This document shows, one piece after another, positions 1 through 8,605 of a stretch of DNA of 42,240 nt (position 1 is the stretch's first letter; each line of letters begins with the position of its first letter). The stretch is from Chloroflexota bacterium. GTDB taxonomy: Bacteria; Chloroflexota; Anaerolineae; Aggregatilineales; Phototrophicaceae. The translations under genes and the position numbers were made by a program. Location: assembly GCA_011525385.1 (NCBI GenBank), contig WTGF01000080.1, forward strand, positions 1 to 42,240, given 5' to 3'. Below the pieces are notes generated by a model. It searched no databases, was not told where the DNA came from, and saw only the letters and a list, made by a program, of their open reading frames with translations.

Positions 1-16
1 GAGTAGGGGTTGGGGG

Positions 17-1060
17 ATGGGGGTTGTAGTGGTTCTTTTATTGCGCAATCACGAAATCCGCGGACTCATGGATCTTTCCGATTACATCGACGCCGTGGAA
101 GACGGCTATCGCGAAATCGGCCTTGGCGCGGGCGCAGCCTTCCCGCGCGAGAATCTCTGGATCAAAGGCGACAAAACCGACGATCACCGTGGCGGGCACC
201 TTCCGCAAGGCAGCAAAGCCTCTTTCAAGTTCAAAGGAGCGCTTTTGCCCGGCCTCAGCGCCGCCGGATTGAACGCCTACACCGCCGGTTTGCCGGGCGG
301 CCTGGAAACTTTGCTCTTCCTCTTCGACACGGACAGCGGCGCTTTGGCCGCCGTCATGGAAGTGCTTTATTTCGACTGGCTCAAGACCGCGGCCGTTTCC
401 GCATTGGCGACTAAATATCTGGCGCCGGCGGATAGCTCGGTCCTGGCCTTGTTTGGCACCGGACGACACGCCCGTTCGCAGCTTTACGCCATCGCGGAAG
501 TGGCGGAACTCAAAGTCGTGCAGGCTTACAGCCGGGACGCCGACAAACGACGCGCCTTCTGCTCTAAGATCTCCGCCGAACTCGGCATTGAGGTGATCCC
601 GGTTGATTCTCCCCGAGCCGCACTGGACAACGCCGATATCGTCACCACCATCACGACATCGCCCAGGCCGATATTCAATGGCGTCGACCTGCCGGACAAA
701 CCCGTCCATATCAATGCCCTGGGCGCTCACTATCCCTGGGTGCGCGAGGTGGATGATCACACCGTTCTCAACAGCCGCATCATCGTCGATGAATGGCAGC
801 AAGGCTTGGCCGAAAACGGCGAACTCCGCATTCCCATGGAAGCGGGCTTGCTCGACGAGTCGCAGGTCGCCGGCGACCTGGGCGCCCTGGTCGCGGGGGT
901 GATCCCGGCGCGGGAATCCGACACCCGATGGACGCTTTTCCTTTCCGGCGGCACCGGCGTCGAAGATCTGTCCGTGGCGCGGCGGCTTTACGACGTTGCG
1001 ATCGAACGTGGCGTCGGCACACAATTTGCCTTTAATCAACCATACGAATACGAACTATAA
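17..1060 (+). CDS. Ornithine cyclodeaminase / mu-crystallin family protein
   Basis: A 347-residue NAD(P)-dependent enzyme of the ornithine cyclodeaminase/mu-crystallin family. Members include ornithine cyclodeaminase, alanine dehydrogenase of the archaeal type, and ketimine or pyrroline-2-carboxylate reductases; the substrate cannot be fixed here. A Rossmann fingerprint LFGTGRHARSQL lies near residue 145 and the family-typical HINALGAHYP near 232. Length is normal for the family. The ATG at 17 lies in a GGGGGATGGGGGT sequence that matches the right end of an interspersed repeat, so the first residues (MGVV) seem repeat-derived. An in-frame ATG at 68 is an alternative but would cut the first beta strand. 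It is the first visible gene of a plus-strand operon, 13 nt before the M24-like gene. Family assignment is firm, substrate unknown. Confidence 0.88.
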   Translation: MGVVVVLLLRNHEIRGLMDLSDYIDAVEDGYREIGLGAGAAFPRENLWIKGDKTDDHRGGHLPQGSKASFKFKGALLPGLSAAGLNAYTAGLPGGLETLLFLFDTDSGALAAVMEVLYFDWLKTAAVSALATKYLAPADSSVLALFGTGRHARSQLYAIAEVAELKVVQAYSRDADKRRAFCSKISAELGIEVIPVDSPRAALDNADIVTTITTSPRPIFNGVDLPDKPVHINALGAHYPWVREVDDHTVLNSRIIVDEWQQGLAENGELRIPMEAGLLDESQVAGDLGALVAGVIPARESDTRWTLFLSGGTGVEDLSVARRLYDVAIERGVGTQFAFNQPYEYEL

Positions 1061-1073
1061 GGAGCGGAAGTAC

Positions 1074-2231
1074 ATGTTAACTCACGACGCACTCAAGCGG
1101 GACACAGCGCGGCGGGTCAAGCGCCTGCAAGCGATGATGAAGGAAAATGATCTCGATGCCATGATTATCACCGGGCAGGCCATGCCGGGCGGCATGGGCG
1201 CCATACGTTATATCACCCATGCCCATTTATGGGGTGGCGTCGCCTACGCCATCCTGGGAGCGGATGATCCCCATCCCTGGCTGCAAGTCTGGAGTTCTTA
1301 TCAAGCGGTCTGGAGCCGCAACGAGACAACTACACTGCCAGAGCGGGTGCTTTCGCCCTACGAAGATATCGTCCGGGCAACCGCCGATACCGCCAAGGAA
1401 TACGCCACCGGCAGCAAGCGCATCGGCATGGTCAATATGAGCAAGCTCATGAGCCTCGGCACCTATAACGCTTTCGCGGCCCAACTCGAAGGCTACGAAA
1501 TGGTCGAGGTGACCGATGCCTTCAATGCCATCCGCCAGATCAAATCGCCATTTGAGCTGGAAGCGATCCAGCAAAATGGCGCCATTCTTGATGCAGCCAT
1601 GGATGTCTTTAACGACATGGCCGGCGTCGGCGAGCGCTATTGGGACGCCTGCGCCGCCGTCGAAGGCTATATCAAATCCTTCGGCGCCTTCTGGGGACGC
1701 ACCAAGCTCGCGCTTGACGGCACGCCCTACACTGTGCCAACGCCCAAAGACCTCCGCATGGGGCGCGACGACATCATCAACTTCGAAATCGTCTACGAAT
1801 CGCCCTACGGCTACTGGCTGGAGATGACCGCCGTCTTTTCCTTCGATCCGCTTCCGGCGGATGTTCAAGCCCTCCTGGACGGCTATCTGGCGGCGGTGGA
1901 GGCCTCTTCGGCAGTGGCAAAAGCCGGCAATACCTTCCGTGATATTTCCGACGCCAACGACAAAGCCCTGAGCGATCGCGGCTTCCCGGTCGCTGGCAAG
2001 CATACACCCGATTGTCACAGCACCGGCCTGGACGGCAGCGACGGTCCCAACTCGCTCGGCGCGCCCGATTTTGTGCTCCAGCCCAATATGGTACTCTCAT
2101 ATCATCCCGGCACCGTGCTGGAAAACGACCGCGGCTTCTTGATCTCGGACAATTTCCTGGTTACGCCCGAAGGCGCCGTCCGTCTCTCGCCGCATCATGC
2201 CGACCGCTATTACATGCAGTTGGAGGCATAG
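1074..2231 (+). CDS. M24 / creatinase-like pita-bread hydrolase with altered metal ligands
   Basis: A 385-residue protein with the creatinase N-terminal domain (about 1-155) and a pita-bread C-terminal domain (about 160-385), as in Xaa-Pro peptidases, creatinase and ectoine hydrolase. The start is ATG 1074, preceded by AAGGAG with good spacing; an upstream in-frame extension runs into the previous gene and was rejected. In canonical M24 peptidases five residues (D, D, H, E, E) bind two metals. Here the aligned positions read E238 (NFEIVYES), E250 (WLEMT), H315 (CHSTG), H344 (SYHPG in place of the usual EPG) and S358 (LISDN). This suggests either a metal-free, creatinase-like hydrolase or altered metal binding. 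Likely cytosolic; the neighbours suggest amino-acid or amide catabolism. Fold firm, reaction unknown. Confidence 0.85.
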   Translation: MLTHDALKRDTARRVKRLQAMMKENDLDAMIITGQAMPGGMGAIRYITHAHLWGGVAYAILGADDPHPWLQVWSSYQAVWSRNETTTLPERVLSPYEDIVRATADTAKEYATGSKRIGMVNMSKLMSLGTYNAFAAQLEGYEMVEVTDAFNAIRQIKSPFELEAIQQNGAILDAAMDVFNDMAGVGERYWDACAAVEGYIKSFGAFWGRTKLALDGTPYTVPTPKDLRMGRDDIINFEIVYESPYGYWLEMTAVFSFDPLPADVQALLDGYLAAVEASSAVAKAGNTFRDISDANDKALSDRGFPVAGKHTPDCHSTGLDGSDGPNSLGAPDFVLQPNMVLSYHPGTVLENDRGFLISDNFLVTPEGAVRLSPHHADRYYMQLEA

Positions 2232-2254
2232 ACCCTGCCGACCACCAATAATCT

Positions 2255-2280
2255 GTAGGGGCGACCCTTGGGTCGCCCGC
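2255..2280. repeat. GTAGGGGCGACC-type palindromic repeat
   Basis: A short interspersed palindrome between two operon genes. The stem is GGGCGACCC / GGGTCGCCC with a 2-nt loop. The same GTAGGGGCGA... family recurs at 11285, 12285, 25136, 28659, 41510 and near 41835. If transcribed it forms a strong hairpin inside the operon mRNA. Confidence 0.8.
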
Positions 2281-2299
2281 CAGTGAAAGGAGTTCCACC

Positions 2300-3688
2300 A
2301 TGACTGAGCAAACCGCCGTTTCCTTCATCGGCGAATACGCTGCCGCTCGCAAATACCAAGATCTGTCCGAGCTAACGGTCACGCGCGCCCGGCAAGTTGT
2401 GCTCGACTTCATCGGCACCATGCTCGGCGGCTATCAAACGGAGCTCGGCCAACTCGCTTCGGACTATGCCGCGGGGATGCTGCCGGGCGACGACGCCTCG
2501 ATCATCGGCGACGGCCGCCGCAGCACGACCGAAGGCGCCGCCTGGGCCAACGCCGTGATGGGCAAATTCCTCGGTATGGACGACTCGCACAGCACCGCTG
2601 GGCATGTCGCCAGCCAGCTAGTGCCGGTCGCGCTGACGCTGGCCGAAAAACTCCAGCTCAGCGGGCGGCAGGTCATCACTGCGCTCGCGGTCGGTTACGA
2701 CGTGATGGATATGGTGCATTCCGCCGTCGACGCCTGGCAGCGCGAACGCGGGCTCGATCACAAGAGTCAAGCCGGCACCCTCGCCAGCGCCGCCACCGCG
2801 GCTGTCGCCATGGGCTTGCCCGCGGAGAAAATCGCGCACGCGCTGGCGCTCTCCATGGACCTGGCTTGCGGCACCGAGCAGTACGTCTGGGACGCCGGTT
2901 CCTGCGATACCAAAGACTTGCTGGCGGGCTACGGCGCCCGCAATGGCATCTATTGCGCTGCGCTGGCGGACTTCGGCTTCCGCGGACCACCCGGCGCCCT
3001 TGACGGACCCTACGGCTATTTCCACGCCTTCGGCCCCGGCTACGACCGATCGATACTCGACGCACTCGATAGCCAAGCTTTGGCGCGCACCGGCTTCAAA
3101 CCGCATGCCGGTTGTCGCCACGTGCATTCCTGCGTCGACGCCACGCAAGAATTGCTGAAATCCGCTCAACCCGATCTCGACGCCATCACCGCCATCGAAA
3201 TCGACACCTATCACGAAGCGATCACGCCCGCATTTCGCGTCAACTACCAGCCGCAGACTGTCGGTCAGGCCGGCTTCAGCTTGCCTGTTACGGCATCCGT
3301 CATCTTGACGCGCGGCGCCTGGTTCCGCGAAGACATCGAAACCTACGACAACCCCGAAGCCCGCCGTCTCCGTCACTTGGTCAAGGTCGGGCTGGATGAA
3401 GCGATCCAGGCCGAACATCCGCTGAAAAACGGCTGCGAAGTGCGCATCGCCACCGTAGACGGAACGCAATACAAAGGACGCGTCGAACATGCCAAGGGCG
3501 AGCCAGAAAACATGCTGACCGACGCCGAATTCGAGAGCAAATTCACTTATCTGGTCGGCGATCTGCTGCCGGACGCGCAAATACGTCAGCTGCTGGACTG
3601 CTGCAATCGCTTGGAACATCTTGACGATGTCGGCGAACTCGTGCGATTGACGGTTCCGCAGGCAATGCCGACCCTTGCCGAAGCGTAG
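2300..3688 (+). CDS. MmgE/PrpD family protein (copy 1)
   Basis: A 462-residue member of the MmgE/PrpD family, which includes 2-methylcitrate dehydratase, cis-aconitate decarboxylase and iminodisuccinate epimerase. The all-helical N-terminal domain shows the conserved stretch MDDSHSTAGHVASQLVPVAL near residue 93. The C-terminal domain carries FKPHAGCRHVHSCVDA near 258. AAAGGAG at 2286 precedes the ATG. It is clearly paralogous to the gene at 9865 of the same operon, sharing motifs such as GTEQYV and CDTKDL. Methylcitrate-cycle partners (PrpB, PrpC) are absent, so propionate breakdown is unlikely. A dehydratase or epimerase acting on a substituted dicarboxylate or amino-acid derivative fits the neighbourhood better, but that is inference. 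Confidence 0.88.
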   Translation: MTEQTAVSFIGEYAAARKYQDLSELTVTRARQVVLDFIGTMLGGYQTELGQLASDYAAGMLPGDDASIIGDGRRSTTEGAAWANAVMGKFLGMDDSHSTAGHVASQLVPVALTLAEKLQLSGRQVITALAVGYDVMDMVHSAVDAWQRERGLDHKSQAGTLASAATAAVAMGLPAEKIAHALALSMDLACGTEQYVWDAGSCDTKDLLAGYGARNGIYCAALADFGFRGPPGALDGPYGYFHAFGPGYDRSILDALDSQALARTGFKPHAGCRHVHSCVDATQELLKSAQPDLDAITAIEIDTYHEAITPAFRVNYQPQTVGQAGFSLPVTASVILTRGAWFREDIETYDNPEARRLRHLVKVGLDEAIQAEHPLKNGCEVRIATVDGTQYKGRVEHAKGEPENMLTDAEFESKFTYLVGDLLPDAQIRQLLDCCNRLEHLDDVGELVRLTVPQAMPTLAEA

Positions 3689-3699
3689 CAGGGAGACAA

Positions 3700-3779
3700 A
3701 AAGCCCTTCCCGCTTCATATAGGTCGCTTAGCTCGCGTAGAAACAGACCTTTGGAGAAGGGTTTAGGGAAGGGGCAGAA
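3700..3779. repeat. CCCTTC/GAAGGG repeat remnant
   Basis: The 92-bp gap holds a sequence with complementary ends (AGCCCTTC near 3702, GAAGGGTTTAGGGAAGGGG near 3757). It resembles the CCCCTTCC...GGAAGGGG half of the larger interspersed repeat seen at 6598, 9269 and 41560. Its right end GGGAAGGGGCAG appears to serve as ribosome-binding region for the next gene. Confidence 0.45.
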
Positions 3780-3780
3780 G

Positions 3781-4866
3781 ATGAAAATCACAAAGATTGA
3801 CACGACCATCGTCAGGATCTCGCGCAGCCGCGATCTGGCGACGGCTTACGGCGTCTCGACCGACACCAACACGGTAGTCGCGCAAGTGCATACCGACGAA
3901 GGCATCACCGGTATCGGCCAGACGGTCGGCCCGGCGCCCTGGGGCGGCGACCCGGTCGAAGTCATCAAACTCCAGATCGAGCGCTACCTTCAGCCGGCTC
4001 TTCTCGGCCAAGACCCCTTCAACATCGAGCGCCTGCACCAGCGCATGCGACAAGCCTTGCGCAAGGCGGACAACGCCTATACCGCCATCGACTTCGCGCT
4101 CTGGGATATCAAAGGCAAGGCCCTGGGCCTACCGGTTTATCAATTGCTCGGCGGCAGTTGCATGCCCGGCGCGCTTTGTCACGGTTTCGTCGAGCGCGAA
4201 GAACCGGAAAAGATGGCGGCGCGCATCAAGGAACTTGCCGCGGACGGTTGGACCTGGTTCAAAACCAAGATCGGCTTCAGCGTCGACGAGGACTTGGCAT
4301 GGTACGCCGAACTGCTAAACCGGGTCGACGACGGGATTCGTTTTCAATTGGACGGCAATACGGGTTATACTCTGGGCGATGCCGTCAACGCCTTGACGCA
4401 ATTGGAAGAAATGGGCCGCGTCGCCTTGTTCGAGCAGCCTGTGCGCTACCTGGACGAGATGGCGATTTTGGCGACGCGCTTGCGCAGTCCCTTGCAGGCC
4501 GACGAAGCGACAGCCGGCTCGCGCAGCGTTTACGAAATTGCCGAGCGCCGCGCCGCGCATGTCTTGCATTACAAGTTGCACAGGTATGGCGGTCTATTGC
4601 CCGCGCAACGGATGTCAGCCGTCGCCGAGGCGGCCGGATTGGAGATTTCCATCGCGCCCTACTTCGATATAATCGCGGCGGCCGCAGCGCATCTGGCAGT
4701 CGCGACGCCGATCGCAAAATGGCCCGCCGGCTTCTCCGATATGACCGATTCCATCCTGGCCGAGCCTTACGCGCCGGATGGTCAAATCCTGAAGCCGCCG
4801 CCAGGCAATGGTTTGGGTGTAGCCATTGATGAAGATAAACTGGCATACTACGCCTCGTTGGAGTGA
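3781..4866 (+). CDS. Enolase-superfamily enzyme, muconate-lactonizing subgroup
   Basis: A 361-residue mandelate racemase/muconate lactonizing enzyme family protein with the capping domain (about 1-120) and a C-terminal barrel. Visible catalytic residues are the K161-T-K163 motif on barrel strand 2, metal ligands D191 (QLDGN), E218 (FEQP) and D241 (ADEA), and K265 (HYKLHRYGG) on strand 6. Lysines on both faces are the signature of the muconate-lactonizing/dipeptide-epimerase subgroup; no mandelate-racemase-type His-Asp dyad was seen. Known members do cycloisomerisation, epimerisation or dehydration. ATG 3781 is preferred over the upstream in-frame start because the typical first strand (MKITKIDTT) begins there and GGAAGGGG lies just ahead. 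Substrate unknown. Confidence 0.88.
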   Translation: MKITKIDTTIVRISRSRDLATAYGVSTDTNTVVAQVHTDEGITGIGQTVGPAPWGGDPVEVIKLQIERYLQPALLGQDPFNIERLHQRMRQALRKADNAYTAIDFALWDIKGKALGLPVYQLLGGSCMPGALCHGFVEREEPEKMAARIKELAADGWTWFKTKIGFSVDEDLAWYAELLNRVDDGIRFQLDGNTGYTLGDAVNALTQLEEMGRVALFEQPVRYLDEMAILATRLRSPLQADEATAGSRSVYEIAERRAAHVLHYKLHRYGGLLPAQRMSAVAEAAGLEISIAPYFDIIAAAAAHLAVATPIAKWPAGFSDMTDSILAEPYAPDGQILKPPPGNGLGVAIDEDKLAYYASLE

Positions 4867-4980
4867 GATGCGTTGGGGGGATACCACATGAAGTTGGCAA
4901 CAAAGGAGGTGAATATCGCCAATGCGGACAAATGACTCATCAGTTACTATCGGAGTGAACATTCACAAAAGGAGTGAATC

Positions 4981-6567
4981 GTGAAAACAGCAAGACTTTT
5001 TGTACTTCTCAGCCTGATCGCCATGATCGGCGCTCTGGCATTCGCGCCCGCCGCGGCACAAGACGACATGTCCGAATTCGTCTACGCCCATAGCGGTCCC
5101 ATCCGTCCCATGGATCCGCACTCGCATTGGTACGGCTCCACCCACCATTTGCTCAACTTGTATTACGATTGCCTGATCTGGCGCGCCGCCGATGGCAGCG
5201 GATATGTCCCGCAAGCCGCCCACAGCTGGGAGACCGTCGACGACACCACCTGGCGCTTCCACCTGCGCGAGGGCGCCACCTTCCACAATGGCGAGCCGGT
5301 TGATGCCGCAGCCATCAAATGGAATATCGACCGCGTACGCCATCCCATCGGCGACATCCCGCTCTATCAGCAGTGGGCCTTCGTCAAAGAAGTCGTCGTC
5401 GTGGATGACCTGACTGTCGATATCCACACCAACGAGCCCCACGCCTACTTCGAGAATGATGTCAGCTATAACGGCTGTGAGTTGATCCCGCCTGCTTACT
5501 TCGAAGAAGTCGGCCAGGAAGAGTTCAACCGCAATCCCGTCGGCTCCGGTCCTTACGTGCTGGCCGAACTCAGCGAGAACGATCGCTACGTTTTCGAGGC
5601 TTGGGACGACTATCACAGCGGCCGCCCAGCGGTTGATCGTGTGGTCTACCAGGTCATCCCCGAGCCGTCAGCGCAGGTCGCCGCCTTGCTCGCCGGCCAG
5701 ATCGACTTGATGCGAGGCGTGCCCGTGCCCGACCGAGCCACGCTCGAAGCCACCGACGGCATCTCCCTGCTCACCGAAAGCGGGAACAGAATGTACCACT
5801 ACTATGCCCGCGTCGATACCGAGAGCGGCGCCTTCCCGGAAACATTCCCCGACTATCAGCCGGCCACGCTGGATATCAACGTCCGCAAAGCCATCACCCA
5901 CGCGCTGGACAGGCATCTGTTGGCGGAAGTCCACGGCTCGGCCAGCGCCCGCCTGGCTCGCGTTTGCTCTTACTATCCGGAAGGCATGGCCGACAAATAT
6001 GCTGATCCCGATGTCATCGCCGAATGGTACGATCCCGACTTGGCGAAGGAATACCTGGCCAAAGCCGGCTATGCCGAGGGCGAAGGTCCCACCCTTCACC
6101 TGGATTCTCCGGTCGTTGGTCGTGGCGGCAGCGCCAAAGAAGTCGCTGAAGTCGCCGCCGCCTTGCTCGAGGAAGTCGGCTTCACGGTAGATCTGACCGT
6201 TCGCGACGCCTCCGCCTTCGCTGTCGAGGTCCAGCGCAGCGGCAACAACCGTGAACTGATGCTGGCGGCGCTCGGCTGCGGTCCCGCCCTGCTGCCGCTC
6301 TTCTACCAATGCGATTGGACGGCGGTTGCCTACAACGTTTGCGACGAAGACTGGGATGCTATTGCCGACGCGATCCAGGTGACGATCGATCGCGACGAGC
6401 GCCTCGCCCTCTGGGAACAGTGGTGGGAATATTACATCGACTTGACCCAGACTATCACGCTCTTTGAGATCACTGACGTAATGGCGTTGAATTCAGCCGA
6501 GTTCGATTTCACGCCACGCAAAGATGGTTGGATGACCTTCCGCGACGTCAAGCCGGCGGATATGTAA
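4981..6567 (+). CDS. Peptide ABC transporter substrate-binding protein (SBP_bac_5), set 1
   Basis: A 528-residue family-5 extracellular solute-binding protein (DppA/OppA type) binding oligopeptides or related compounds. A Sec signal peptide covers about residues 1-26 (hydrophobic core LLSLIAMIGALAFAPA, likely cleavage after AAA). There is no lipobox cysteine. The mature part shows family landmarks: tolerated YDCLIW, the W-F-L-R segment of ETVDDTTWRFHLREGATFHNG, and NVRKAITHALDR near 300. The start is GTG 4981 with AAAGGAG seven bases upstream. The two permease genes follow at once, but no ATPase gene does. A 114-bp gap precedes it, so it may have its own promoter. Confidence 0.92.
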   Translation: MKTARLFVLLSLIAMIGALAFAPAAAQDDMSEFVYAHSGPIRPMDPHSHWYGSTHHLLNLYYDCLIWRAADGSGYVPQAAHSWETVDDTTWRFHLREGATFHNGEPVDAAAIKWNIDRVRHPIGDIPLYQQWAFVKEVVVVDDLTVDIHTNEPHAYFENDVSYNGCELIPPAYFEEVGQEEFNRNPVGSGPYVLAELSENDRYVFEAWDDYHSGRPAVDRVVYQVIPEPSAQVAALLAGQIDLMRGVPVPDRATLEATDGISLLTESGNRMYHYYARVDTESGAFPETFPDYQPATLDINVRKAITHALDRHLLAEVHGSASARLARVCSYYPEGMADKYADPDVIAEWYDPDLAKEYLAKAGYAEGEGPTLHLDSPVVGRGGSAKEVAEVAAALLEEVGFTVDLTVRDASAFAVEVQRSGNNRELMLAALGCGPALLPLFYQCDWTAVAYNVCDEDWDAIADAIQVTIDRDERLALWEQWWEYYIDLTQTITLFEITDVMALNSAEFDFTPRKDGWMTFRDVKPADM

Positions 6568-6597
6568 TCCACCTCTCGTAAACTAGCGTTTACAGAA

Positions 6598-6645
6598 GCT
6601 CCGCCCCTTCCCCCTTTATGGGGGAAGGGGCCGGGGGATGGGGGT
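6598..6645. repeat. GGGGCCGGGGGATGGGGGT element, half copy
   Basis: Right half of the interspersed element also found at 9269-9352 and 41528-41676: CCCCTTCCCC, a short AT-rich loop, GGGGAAGGGG, then CCGGGGGATGGGGGT. It forms a hairpin and contains the ATG (6638) used by the following permease gene. Confidence 0.8.
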
Positions 6646-7567
6646 AAACTTGCGCGGATTCTTCATCAGCCGAATAGCGCAATTGGTCGTGACCATGTTC
6701 ATCATCTCCGTGGTCGTCTTCTTCATCCTGCGCTTGAGCGGCGATCCCATCCTGGTCGTTGCGCCGGATTTTTTTAGCCAGGAGCAAATCGACCAGATGC
6801 GCAAGTTTTGGGGCTTTGACCGACCCCTGGGCGAGCAATACCTCACCTTTGTGCGCAAAGCCATTACTGGCGACTTCGGCAAATCTTATTTGGCCAAACG
6901 TCCTGCGATGGAGTTAATCATAGAACGCCTGGGTTACTCGTGGCTCTTGGCCGCGGCTTCCGCCGCCATCGGCCTGACCGTCGCCGTGCCGCTCGGTATC
7001 TTGTCCGCTCTCAAGCGCAACAGCTTGTTTGACCTGATCATTACCTCAATGTCTTCCTTGGGCACAGCCATGCCCAGCTTTTGGCTCGGTCTCATGCTCA
7101 TTATCATATTTTCGGTTCACCTGCGCATCCTCCCAGCCTATGGCGCCTTGGAACCTAAATCCATCATCTTACCCTCAGTGACTCTCGGCGTCGGCATGGC
7201 GGCGCGCCTTTCGCGCATGACCCGCTCGGCCATGCTGGAGGTGCTGAATCAAGATTATGTCCGCACCGCCCACAGCAAAGGTTTGATGCAAAAGACGGTC
7301 GTTATGCGACATGCCCTGCGCAACGCCCTCATCCCAATCGTCACTGTATTTGGCTTGCAACTCGGCTGGCTCTTGGGCGGCTCGGTCGTGGTCGAAAGCG
7401 TCTTCTCCTGGCCCGGGCTGGGCCGGCTCATGATCGACTCGATCAGCGTCCGTGATAATACTGTTGTTCAAGCCGGTCTATTATTTTTTGCCCTGTCCTT
7501 TATTCTAATCAACTACGCCATTGATGTGATCTACATCATCCTTGACCCGCGCATAAAGTTCCAATAG
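6638..7567 (+). CDS. Peptide ABC transporter permease, DppB type, set 1
   Basis: A 309-residue inner-membrane permease of the DppB/OppB family with about six membrane helices; the first is near residues 12-33 (TMFIISVVVFFIL). The cytoplasmic loop carrying the ATPase-contact motif is visible (NQDYVRTAHSKGL, near 205) and is followed by HALRNALIPIVTVFG. The C-terminal VVVESVFSWPGLGRL motif is typical. The ATG at 6638 lies inside an interspersed repeat, so residues MGV are repeat-encoded. TTG 6650 (LRGFFISR) could be the ancestral start. It lies 3 nt before the partner permease. No ATP-binding subunit is encoded nearby. Confidence 0.92.
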   Translation: MGVNLRGFFISRIAQLVVTMFIISVVVFFILRLSGDPILVVAPDFFSQEQIDQMRKFWGFDRPLGEQYLTFVRKAITGDFGKSYLAKRPAMELIIERLGYSWLLAAASAAIGLTVAVPLGILSALKRNSLFDLIITSMSSLGTAMPSFWLGLMLIIIFSVHLRILPAYGALEPKSIILPSVTLGVGMAARLSRMTRSAMLEVLNQDYVRTAHSKGLMQKTVVMRHALRNALIPIVTVFGLQLGWLLGGSVVVESVFSWPGLGRLMIDSISVRDNTVVQAGLLFFALSFILINYAIDVIYIILDPRIKFQ

Positions 7568-7570
7568 AAA

Positions 7571-8500
7571 ATGACAATGGACACACAGAGCAGTCATCTA
7601 TCCAAAGCGGACGCAATTGCCAACATACCGGCCCCCCGCAGCGCGCCCTTGCGTGTCTTGTCGATCCTCGCGCAGAGCCCGGTCGGCGTCGCCGGCAGCC
7701 TGATCGTGACAGTCGTGGTGGTATTGGCTTTTATCGGCCCGGTGATTTCGCCTCACGACCCCTTGAACAGGAACATTCGCGACCGCTTCAAGCCACCGGG
7801 TTTTGTTGACCAAAGCGGCAACTTATACTCGCTTGGCAACGACCAACTGGGCCGCGACATTTTCAGTCGCATCATCGCCGGCAGCCGCGTTTCCGTGCTT
7901 GTTGGCGTCGTGTCCGTCCTCATCGCGGGTACGCTCGGCGTCATATACGGCCTTTTCAGCGGCTTCGTCGGCGGAATTGTCGACAGCGTGATGATGCGCA
8001 TCGTTGACGGCTTGCTTGCCATTCCCTTCATCATCCTGGTCATCGCCATATCCGGCGTCGTCGGCGCAGGTTTGTCCACGCTTATTCTCATCCTCGGATT
8101 CACCGGCTGGACGACATACGCTCGCGTCATCCGCGGCGAGGTGCTAAAAGTGCGCGCAATGGAATATGTCATCGCCGCTTACGCCTTGGGGCAGAGCCGC
8201 CCCAAGGTCATGTTCCTGCATATCCTGCCCAATGTCGTCCACTCCGCCATTGTGCTGGCGGCGGTGCAAGTCGGCGTTACCATCCTGGCGGAATCGTCGC
8301 TGAGCTTCCTCGGCTTGGGCGTCAAGCCGCCTACAGTGACCTGGGGCTTGATGCTCTCCGACGGCAGGCAATACATCAACAGCGCCTGGTGGATGACCGC
8401 CTTCCCCGGCATCGCCATCACCATCACTGTGCTCGGCGTCGTCTTCCTCGGCGATTGGCTGCGCGACTTCCTCGACCCCAATGTCCGCGGCCGCGCCTGA
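7571..8500 (+). CDS. Peptide ABC transporter permease, DppC type, set 1
   Basis: A 309-residue DppC/OppC-type permease. An N-terminal cytoplasmic tail of about 40 residues precedes the first helix (LIVTVVVVLAFIGPVI). The family motif LGNDQLGRDIFSRIIAGSR is near residue 90. The ATPase-docking loop reads EYVIAAYALGQSRPKVMFLH near 197, and SLSFLGLGVKPPTVTWG near 243 is diagnostic. It starts 3 nt after the DppB-type gene; ATG 7571 and ATG 7577 are both possible. It should form the membrane channel with the preceding permease, fed by the binding protein at 4981. The next gene is an enzyme, not the expected ATPase. Confidence 0.93.
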   Translation: MTMDTQSSHLSKADAIANIPAPRSAPLRVLSILAQSPVGVAGSLIVTVVVVLAFIGPVISPHDPLNRNIRDRFKPPGFVDQSGNLYSLGNDQLGRDIFSRIIAGSRVSVLVGVVSVLIAGTLGVIYGLFSGFVGGIVDSVMMRIVDGLLAIPFIILVIAISGVVGAGLSTLILILGFTGWTTYARVIRGEVLKVRAMEYVIAAYALGQSRPKVMFLHILPNVVHSAIVLAAVQVGVTILAESSLSFLGLGVKPPTVTWGLMLSDGRQYINSAWWMTAFPGIAITITVLGVVFLGDWLRDFLDPNVRGRA

Positions 8501-8560
8501 TGTTTTTCCAAGTAAGCGACGCGGAGATATCTGCAAAATGCCAAGCGCGCCGAAAAACGG

Positions 8561-8598
8561 AAAGTCTCCCCCATTGCAATGGGGTGGAGATGTAGAGG
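8561..8598. repeat. AAAGTCTCCCCC-CATTGCAATG-GGGGGAGA repeat
   Basis: A palindromic repeat with stem CTCCCCCATTG / CAATGGGG(T)GGAG. A near-identical copy sits at 16687-16728. It lies just ahead of the DegT-type gene and includes an in-frame ATGGGG (8579) that would extend that protein by nine residues. Confidence 0.75.
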
Positions 8599-8605
8599 CG
8601 AGTTG

